A DNA stretch of 18,378 nt from the NCBI GenBank assembly GCA_964580575.1, contig CAZOLJ010000087.1:1-18378 (forward strand), given 5' to 3'. This DNA is from CAVPDE01 sp964580575 (GTDB lineage Bacteria; Desulfobacterota; DSM-4660; Desulfatiglandales; HGW-15). The translations under genes and the position numbers were made by a program. Every line of letters begins with the position of its first letter. Position 1 is the stretch's first letter. Shown here piece after piece: positions 14,088 through 18,378 of this stretch. A model generated the notes under the pieces. That model worked only from the letters and a program-made list of their open reading frames with translations. It was not told the DNA's origin and did not search any database.

Positions 14088-14243
14088 GCTCAAACCCCAG
14101 CGCCTTGACAACCGCTTACAAAAAAGCATAAATCCTTCAGGGAATTTGATAGACCATACAAGGCAGAGAATATCGTGTGTCGGCAGAAAACAGATGGAAG
14201 GACACGCCCCCCCTTGTGGCAAGGGTCGCTAGGGGGTTTGAGC
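14088..14243. repeat. Widely spaced 11-base inverted repeat
   Basis: GCTCAAACCCC at 14088-14098 and GGGGTTTGAGC at 14233-14243 are perfect inverted copies enclosing 134 bases that code for nothing obvious. This could be a small MITE-like element of about 156 bases or a chance pairing. No target duplication was established. Confidence 0.3.
14105..14132 (+). promoter_or_regulatory. Possible promoter of the small hypothetical gene
   Basis: A perfect TTGACA (14105-14110) is followed after 16 bases by CATAAA (14127-14132, four of six consensus bases). It would give a leader of about 120 bases for the gene at 14262. Confidence 0.35.
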
Positions 14244-14261
14244 GCTGCGGGTTGAGGGATG

Positions 14262-14564
14262 ATGGAAGTCAAACTTGAGCCGAACCTTTCGCACTGCGTC
14301 GAGACGGTTGCCAAAAGAGAGTACGAGAAGGTCCTCAGTCTGCTCCTTGGCGGAAAGCAGGAAGAAAGCCTGTTGGACAAGCTGGAATTATTGACGCACT
14401 TTCTGGAATCGGCTGACTTTGGCCAACTGCGGAGCCATTGTGAGGAGTTGCAGCTCGCGGGCAGGCGAATCGAAGTTATTTTGAAATCCACCCATGGGGT
14501 CCCTCCCTATGAGATTGAGATCAGGGAGACACAGGGTGAGGATCAGGGTAAGCCAAGAACCTAG
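14262..14564 (+). CDS. Small hypothetical protein
   Basis: About 100 residues, charged and mostly helical (EKVLSLLLGG, LLDKLELLTHFLES, GQLRSHCEELQLAG), ending in a strand-like EVILKST...YEIEIRE and a polar tail. No signal peptide, membrane segment or known motif is seen. Two adjacent ATGs (14259 and 14262) share a weak GAGGG; the second has slightly better spacing. It is the only rightward gene in this part of the window and stands alone. The amino acid balance looks like a real protein, but no family is recognised. Confidence 0.5.
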   Translation: MEVKLEPNLSHCVETVAKREYEKVLSLLLGGKQEESLLDKLELLTHFLESADFGQLRSHCEELQLAGRRIEVILKSTHGVPPYEIEIRETQGEDQGKPRT

Positions 14565-14621
14565 CACACGTCGAAGGCAAGGGGCCTTTGGAATCGCTCC
14601 TCTGCCCTTGCGGGTCGATGC

Positions 14622-14986
14622 CAAACCGAAAAAATCAACTGCGCTTTTCCCTGAAATCCATTGCAGATTTTCCTGCGGCAGCTCCGAGTTTCTCAGCCAT
14701 TTGAGTTCCCGGTCCCAGGCATAAGGGATATCCGGGAAATGCCGGGTTTGTGCGCATATTGAAGCGCTATGACATGACTCTCGCCATGGGAGAGCAGGTA
14801 GACCAGCACATCCGCGCTGCTTAGCCGGTATCGAATGGGCCAGGCGTGTCCGTCAAACCAGGCCCAGATTGCAGAAAATAGGTTCTCAGGAAAAATGTGG
14901 ACGTGGGAATCAACGACAGGAGGAAGTTCCTGCGGAACCCGTTCCCCTTCTTCATCGGCGATCCCCGGGAGATTGGGTTTCAGCAT
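14622..14986 (-). pseudogene. Amidohydrolase family remnant with internal deletion
   Basis: The first 80 or so codons encode the start of a metal-dependent amidohydrolase (PF04909 type): PVVDSHVHIFP with the HxH metal motif, then AIWAWFDGHAWPIRYRL and VIALQYAHKPG. Just after AHKPG, near 14740, the frame loses homology and stops at 14693. In another frame of the same strand, the C terminus appears at once: FPDIPYAWDRELKWLRNSEL, ending with VDFFGL at about 14622. Family members are about 280-300 residues, so roughly 170-190 central codons are gone, including the remaining metal ligands, and the junction is out of frame. The start ATG overlaps the stop of the membrane protein gene (TGATG), with GAGG upstream. 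The intact gene was therefore once translationally coupled to that operon. Confidence 0.8.
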
Positions 14987-15459
14987 CAAGAGCCTCGTTC
15001 CATAATCGCCGAGATGGCGAAACCATCCGCCAACGCGATAAGAGCCCAGAAGACAAGCTCGAGAATGATCAGGCCGAGAGGTTCACCAAGCTGATTGAAG
15101 GGCGTGAAAAATTCCCAGAAGAGAAAGGTCATGACGAAAACGAGCAATGCAAAACGAAATCCCCGCTTGGCAACACCTGTCGGCCAGGATGGACAAAGCC
15201 ACCGGTACAAATACGCATGCACAATTCCAAAACCTATGATCCCAAGGATGATGGGAAGAGGCTGGTTCACAACAAGGGGCAAAGGTTCGAGTTCAGTCCA
15301 CACCGCGATGAGCTTGCGGCTCTGGAACTCGGGATTGAGCAGGATGCCCTTCCCATCGGTGCCTAACCCGATGAACCGAAAAGTAATCAGCATCACCAGG
15401 TTCATGGCGCATCCGCCCGCCACTCCCGCTAGGAGGGTCCTCACATGAGATGGTTTCAT
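14986..15459 (-). CDS. Integral membrane protein of unknown function
   Basis: A 157-residue protein with four or five hydrophobic helices: about residues 6-28, 66-85, 98-120 and one or two between 125 and 152. It begins MKPSHVRTLLAGVAGGCAMN, a small-residue first helix. No known transport motif is visible. The start at 15459 follows AGGGG; the longer reading from 15540 would overlap the upstream flavoprotein gene and adds a polar Cys-rich stretch, so it was rejected. It lies 47 bases after the flavoredoxin-like gene and overlaps the amidohydrolase remnant start, so it belongs to the same operon. Confidence 0.75.
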   Translation of the reverse strand: MKPSHVRTLLAGVAGGCAMNLVMLITFRFIGLGTDGKGILLNPEFQSRKLIAVWTELEPLPLVVNQPLPIILGIIGFGIVHAYLYRWLCPSWPTGVAKRGFRFALLVFVMTFLFWEFFTPFNQLGEPLGLIILELVFWALIALADGFAISAIMERGS

Positions 15460-15506
15460 TTCAGCAACCCCTGATGAACAACTGCATGGGCGTTTTTCTT
15501 CCGCGA

Positions 15507-16073
15507 TCACTTCTTCTTTAGGGCTTTGCCTATACCCCATGCCTTGCCGAGGTTTTCACCCACCGCCCAATAGTGATTGTCAGGCATGGTTAGCGTGAAG
15601 GGATTTATCTTCTTTATGTCCAGCTGATTGTCAGTCATATACCTTGCTTCCGTAAACACTTCCTTGGGTTCGCCAATGTAAAGGGTGTTGGAAGGAAGTC
15701 TGACAGCATCATAGAGCGAGAAAGACATGCAAACAGGGCATTCCTTGATCAAAGGGGCTTTGTCCAATTCCCCGTAGAAAACGCTAAACACGTCGGATTT
15801 GTCGGTCCGGCTGCCTGAAACCAGTCCGCAATAATCCGTCTTCTCAATCAGGGAGGCATCCGGAATGTTGATGCTGAAGGCCTTGTTTTCGTCGATGCCT
15901 TTGTTGGTGTGGTGCGGACCCAAGGCGACCGCGAAAAGAGAAGGTTTAAAGTTCACCCTTGAAACCCAGCCCACAGCCATGAAATTCACTTTGCCCTCCA
16001 CCACAGAGCCTACCAAGACCATCGGCATGGGGTACAAGAAAGCCGCACCGCTATCAATCTTGATTTTGTCCAT
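15507..16073 (-). CDS. Flavin reductase / flavoredoxin-like protein
   Basis: A 188-residue FMN-binding split-barrel protein of the flavin reductase-like family, resembling the flavoredoxins of sulfate reducers. Visible family stretches are the N-terminal PMPMVLVGSVVEGKVNFMAVGWVSRV, PSLFAVALGPHHTNKGI and AFSINIPDASLIEKTDYCGLVSG, where flavin is held by backbone and Ser/Thr residues. Cys82 in TDYCG and the Cys pair in KECPVCMSF could serve redox roles. It would bind FMN and pass electrons to a partner, possibly the lost oxidoreductase of the same cluster. AAGGAGAG eight bases before the ATG fixes the start. It follows the VOC gene by 52 bases. Confidence 0.88.
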   Translation of the reverse strand: MDKIKIDSGAAFLYPMPMVLVGSVVEGKVNFMAVGWVSRVNFKPSLFAVALGPHHTNKGIDENKAFSINIPDASLIEKTDYCGLVSGSRTDKSDVFSVFYGELDKAPLIKECPVCMSFSLYDAVRLPSNTLYIGEPKEVFTEARYMTDNQLDIKKINPFTLTMPDNHYWAVGENLGKAWGIGKALKKK

Positions 16074-16125
16074 AGCTTTTCTCTCCTTATTGTTCGGTTA
16101 AAGAATCTCTTGAGTTCGTCCTTTT

Positions 16126-16587
16126 TCAGCTCTGGGATTTCTTCCAGTTCTGAATCTCGATAATGTTCCCCTCGGGGTCGGCGACATACTGAAAGGTCAA
16201 CAACGCCACGCCAGGCACCTCTCGCACCGTGAGGTCGCCGACGGCAGACCCGCCATGGCTAAAAGTCTCCTGCGCTGCAACCGCAACGTCATCGACTGCA
16301 AAGGCCATATGGGAAAATCCCGGGGTATTCGGCTTGACCGAAGGGTGCTCCGGCATGGACCCATATTGAAATATCTCCAGAGTCGGTCCTTCGTCTCCGT
16401 AGCCCGGAAGGCGCAGGTGCATTCCGAGGATGTGTGCCCCGCTGATTCCGGTAGCCATTTCCACCCATTCACCGGACAAGTCCCGTTCCGGTGGGACCGG
16501 CACGCATCCGAACACCTCCTGGTAGAAGACTGAAAGGCGCCTCCAGTCTTTCGCGATCAAGTTCGTGTGAACGTATTTCGTCGGCAT
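16126..16587 (-). CDS. VOC (glyoxalase/dioxygenase-fold) protein
   Basis: A 153-residue vicinal-oxygen-chelate protein with two beta-alpha-beta-beta-beta modules. The usual metal ligands are present: His7 (YVHTNL), Glu71 (TLEIFQY), His93 (FSHMAF) and Glu144 (NIIEIQNW), so it should bind a divalent metal. Members act as lyases, epimerases or dioxygenases on small electrophiles; the substrate cannot be read. AAAGGAG lies seven bases before the ATG. It starts 11 bases after the cupin stop, so the two are surely co-transcribed, and a shared detoxification or aromatic/oxo-acid role is plausible. Confidence 0.88.
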   Translation of the reverse strand: MPTKYVHTNLIAKDWRRLSVFYQEVFGCVPVPPERDLSGEWVEMATGISGAHILGMHLRLPGYGDEGPTLEIFQYGSMPEHPSVKPNTPGFSHMAFAVDDVAVAAQETFSHGGSAVGDLTVREVPGVALLTFQYVADPEGNIIEIQNWKKSQS

Positions 16588-16598
16588 CTTGATCTCCT

Positions 16599-16901
16599 TT
16601 AGGATCCAGCGCTCGGCATCGATTTTGAGGATACATCCAACAATTTGACCGGCTTACCGAAGGTCTTCCAACCATGGCGCCTGCCGGAAGGTATAAAATA
16701 GCAGTCGTTCGCATTCAACAATCGGTCTTCTTGCCCTACAAACATCTCGATTTGGCCTTCCAGGACAACACCGCACTGGTCAAACGAATGCTCATGCCCG
16801 GTATTTTCCTTCCCGGACGCTATTTGCATGCACACCATAATCAAGGTATCCCCGATTTCCGCCTTGCTCATAATGCCAGGCCTGAACTGCTCCAATTTCA
16901 A
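16599..16901 (-). CDS. Small cupin-domain protein
   Basis: About 100 residues forming one cupin barrel. The first metal motif is GHEHSFDQCGVVLEG (H-x-H with Gln in place of the third residue) and the second is YFIPSGRRHGW. The conserved start of such proteins (LEQFRPGI...GDTLIMV) requires initiation before 16871. The best site is a TTG at 16901 with AAGGGGG nine bases upstream. A TTG at 16949 has no ribosome site, and the ATG at 16871 would drop a conserved strand. The 5' end overlaps the frame of the flavoprotein remnant by about 110 bases, which is unusual and suggests the cupin's original upstream sequence was lost in a deletion. Confidence 0.75.
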   Translation of the reverse strand: MKLEQFRPGIMSKAEIGDTLIMVCMQIASGKENTGHEHSFDQCGVVLEGQIEMFVGQEDRLLNANDCYFIPSGRRHGWKTFGKPVKLLDVSSKSMPSAGS

Positions 16902-17343
16902 TTTCCACGTCCCCCTTGTCCCGGCCCACTCCAAGGGCACGGCCGACAAGGATCATCTCCATGCTCATGAGAAAATGACTCATCGTGTCGAGCGTATGCA
17001 TCGCGCCCGTCCTGCGGGCGGCAGCCACCAGCGCCCCAACCTTGTTTTTGTACATCCCCCCGTTTGATCTGGAAACGAAACCCGCCCGGTCTATCAAGGC
17101 TTTCATTTCGGGTGTCACATCCATGAAATAGACGGGGGACCCCAGCACAACGCCCTGGGCCTGAGTGATCTTCTCGATGTACTCGTTTGCGGCGTCATCG
17201 TTCACAGCGCAACGCTGATCTTTATTCTCCACACATTTGTAACATGCGATACATCCATGGATTCTCTTGTGAGAGAGCTGAATAAGCTCTGTTTCAATTC
17301 CTTCCCGTTCTCCTTTCAGAAAGGGGGACGTTCTTGATATATT
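16792..17343 (-). pseudogene. Isf-type iron-sulfur flavoprotein remnant, truncated at both ends
   Basis: The frame encodes the middle of a flavodoxin-fold NAD(P)H oxidoreductase. From about 17319 it reads EREGIETELIQLSHKRI, then the cluster motif CIACYKCVENKDQRC (C-x2-C-x2-C-x7-C, as in iron-sulfur flavoproteins), GSPVYFMDVTPEMKALIDRAG and GMYKNKVGALVAAARRTGAMH. The N-terminal strand and FMN phosphate loop (family GSPR...GNT) are absent: upstream of 17319 the frame loses homology and meets the transposase gene. After VGRDKGDVE, near 16905, the C terminus also departs from the family and runs on in the cupin's alternate frame. No good start exists; a GTG at 17232 would lose most of the cluster motif. 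It is almost certainly non-functional. Confidence 0.78.
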
Positions 17344-17344
17344 G

Positions 17345-18355
17345 CTATTCTAGCCATTCTCCTCTTATGTCCTCTTGCTCCAGTATCGCTGGTGCACGGG
17401 CTATTGACCTGCTCACGGCAGACGGACTGATCCCTAGCTCCATCGCAAGCGATAAAGCGGTCAGCCCTAATTCACGGACCCCCAAGTAGCACAGAATCGC
17501 ACGGGCTTTGGCTATGGCAGGAACCTTGCTTGTGGATTGAAGAGATTCAGGGGCTACGCCGAAATGCGCGGAGATCTTCTCTGACAGCCATTTTAGGTTC
17601 ATTCCCTTTTTCCTGAGGAGGGACCTCTTCTCCCATTCCTCCTCGGACTCCCTCAAAACGCGCTCAACAAACTCGGATCCTCCCAAAATCCGCTCGTCCG
17701 CCCTTACCGCCTCTCCCGATTTGTGCAGTTCATCCAGCCCCTTCCACCCTCCCACAGAGCGCAGCAATCCTCCGCCCACTAATTCCGGCCGTCGCCCCTG
17801 CTCGACCCCCTCCGAAACATAGGATACATAAGCCGACCTAGCCTCCTTCTCCGTGTGTCCGAAATATCGCAGAACGTAATCTCTATCCTGCCAGTTTCTC
17901 TTCTTCCTGCCCACGAGCACGGAATGCCCTGAGTACGCATAGAAGCCGAGCTCCCTGAGATCATGCACCAGTCCAGCCCGAAGGGGATTCAGATGGATAT
18001 AGCGCACAAGCTGCCGTAGGTAGACCTCTTCCTCGCAAAGGATAGACTTGTAACGGTTTTGAAAGAGATGCCCGTGACGAGAATAACGCCGGTTAAAGGT
18101 CACGGCATACCCGGTCAGGAGTTTTCTCATGACGCGGGCAATAGGAGTTTTTCCTGTTCGGAGAAGAAAATGAGCATGATTGCTAAGCAAAGACCATGCG
18201 TAGCAAGGGGTTGAGCTTGCCATCAGGATTTCGCCAAGTCGATCAAGAAAGGACTCGCGATCTTCATCGTTTCGAAAAATCGCTGCCCGGTCGATCCCTC
18301 GGATCATCACATGGTGGAGCGCCCCAGGCGCGTCTATTCGTGATTGACGTGGCAT
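17345..18355 (-). CDS. REP-associated tyrosine transposase (Y1, IS200-like) with DnaA-like C terminus
   Basis: A 336-residue HUH-type single-strand DNA nuclease. Residues 1-135 are the Y1 transposase domain: an N-terminal HHVMIRG strand, the metal-binding HUH motif (His60 and His62 in SNHAHFLL), and RYIHLNPLRAGLV with the likely nucleophile Tyr119. A linker with charged helices follows to about 250. Residues 252-322 (MNLKWLSEKISAHFGV...ELGISPSAVSRSIARA) form a helix-turn-helix like the DnaA C-terminal domain, common in this RAYT subgroup. AGGAG six bases before the ATG fixes the start. The gene looks complete and active. No passenger genes adjoin it. Its stop lies directly against the truncated flavoprotein, so its arrival may have caused that truncation. 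RAYTs are thought to move REP sequences such as that at 1549-1617. Confidence 0.92.
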   Translation of the reverse strand: MPRQSRIDAPGALHHVMIRGIDRAAIFRNDEDRESFLDRLGEILMASSTPCYAWSLLSNHAHFLLRTGKTPIARVMRKLLTGYAVTFNRRYSRHGHLFQNRYKSILCEEEVYLRQLVRYIHLNPLRAGLVHDLRELGFYAYSGHSVLVGRKKRNWQDRDYVLRYFGHTEKEARSAYVSYVSEGVEQGRRPELVGGGLLRSVGGWKGLDELHKSGEAVRADERILGGSEFVERVLRESEEEWEKRSLLRKKGMNLKWLSEKISAHFGVAPESLQSTSKVPAIAKARAILCYLGVRELGLTALSLAMELGISPSAVSRSIARAPAILEQEDIRGEWLE

Positions 18356-18378
18356 TCGGTTCTCCTAGCGCAACGAAA

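Larger units (their letters stand above)
13864..14261. other. Non-coding stretch between icd and the small hypothetical gene
   Basis: About 395 bases without a convincing gene on either strand. It holds the REP-like half element at 13922-13946, a TTGTT/AACAA inverted repeat at 13998-14012 that could be an operator, a hairpin CTGGGG/CCCCAG at 14078-14100, a rightward promoter candidate at 14105-14132, a CCCTTG/CAAGGG hairpin at 14211-14225, and a widely spaced inverted repeat (see 14088-14243). Confidence 0.6.

Noticed and set aside
14388..14624. Leftward ORF of 78 codons after the amidohydrolase remnant
   Set aside because: It is the run-on of the remnant's C-terminal frame beyond FFGL and is antisense to the small hypothetical gene; no independent start signal.

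Overview
The window reads as chromosomal DNA of an anaerobic deltaproteobacterium, probably Desulfobacterota and close to the sulfate-reducing or syntrophic Syntrophobacterales. This is an inference from gene content: a PPi-type phosphofructokinase, an AtoE short-chain fatty acid carrier, a TauE/SafE sulfur-anion transporter, a flavoredoxin-like protein, a remnant of an Isf-type iron-sulfur flavoprotein, and several receiver-only response regulators. No rRNA, tRNA, CRISPR array or prophage gene was seen.

Bases 1-6850 hold a signalling and transport block. A membrane histidine kinase, cut by the left edge, is followed by a receiver-only regulator. Next, on the opposite strand, comes an 869-residue PEP-synthase-like protein with ATP-binding and phosphohistidine domains but no TIM barrel. 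A divergent promoter region separates it from a rightward operon: a small signal-anchored membrane protein, the TauE/SafE transporter, a small exported protein and a tiny two-helix membrane protein. A second receiver-only regulator, convergent with this operon, closes the block. This is the best candidate for an undescribed system: a two-component-controlled anion transporter with an unusual phosphotransferase attached.

Bases 6850-13863 are metabolic and all leftward. In order of transcription they are NADP-isocitrate dehydrogenase, an EamA permease translationally coupled to it by a GTGA overlap, an LsrG-like ABM-domain protein, an iron-type alcohol dehydrogenase, PPi-phosphofructokinase with its own promoter, and the AtoE-type fatty-acid transporter. 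The transporter has a strong promoter and a 150-base leader that holds a short ORF with an extended Shine-Dalgarno sequence. Gaps in this part carry G/C-rich palindromic repeats and one perfect 26-base palindrome.

Bases 13864-18378 are an accessory, decaying region. After a roughly 395-base non-coding stretch there is a small hypothetical gene. Then comes a leftward cluster: Isf-type flavoprotein remnant, cupin, VOC protein, flavoredoxin-like protein, four- or five-helix membrane protein, and an amidohydrolase. The flavoprotein has lost its N terminus next to a REP-associated tyrosine transposase and its C terminus where it runs into the cupin. The amidohydrolase has lost its middle through a large internal deletion. 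REP-like inverted repeats of the kind such transposases are thought to mobilise occur at 1549-1617 and 13922-13946.
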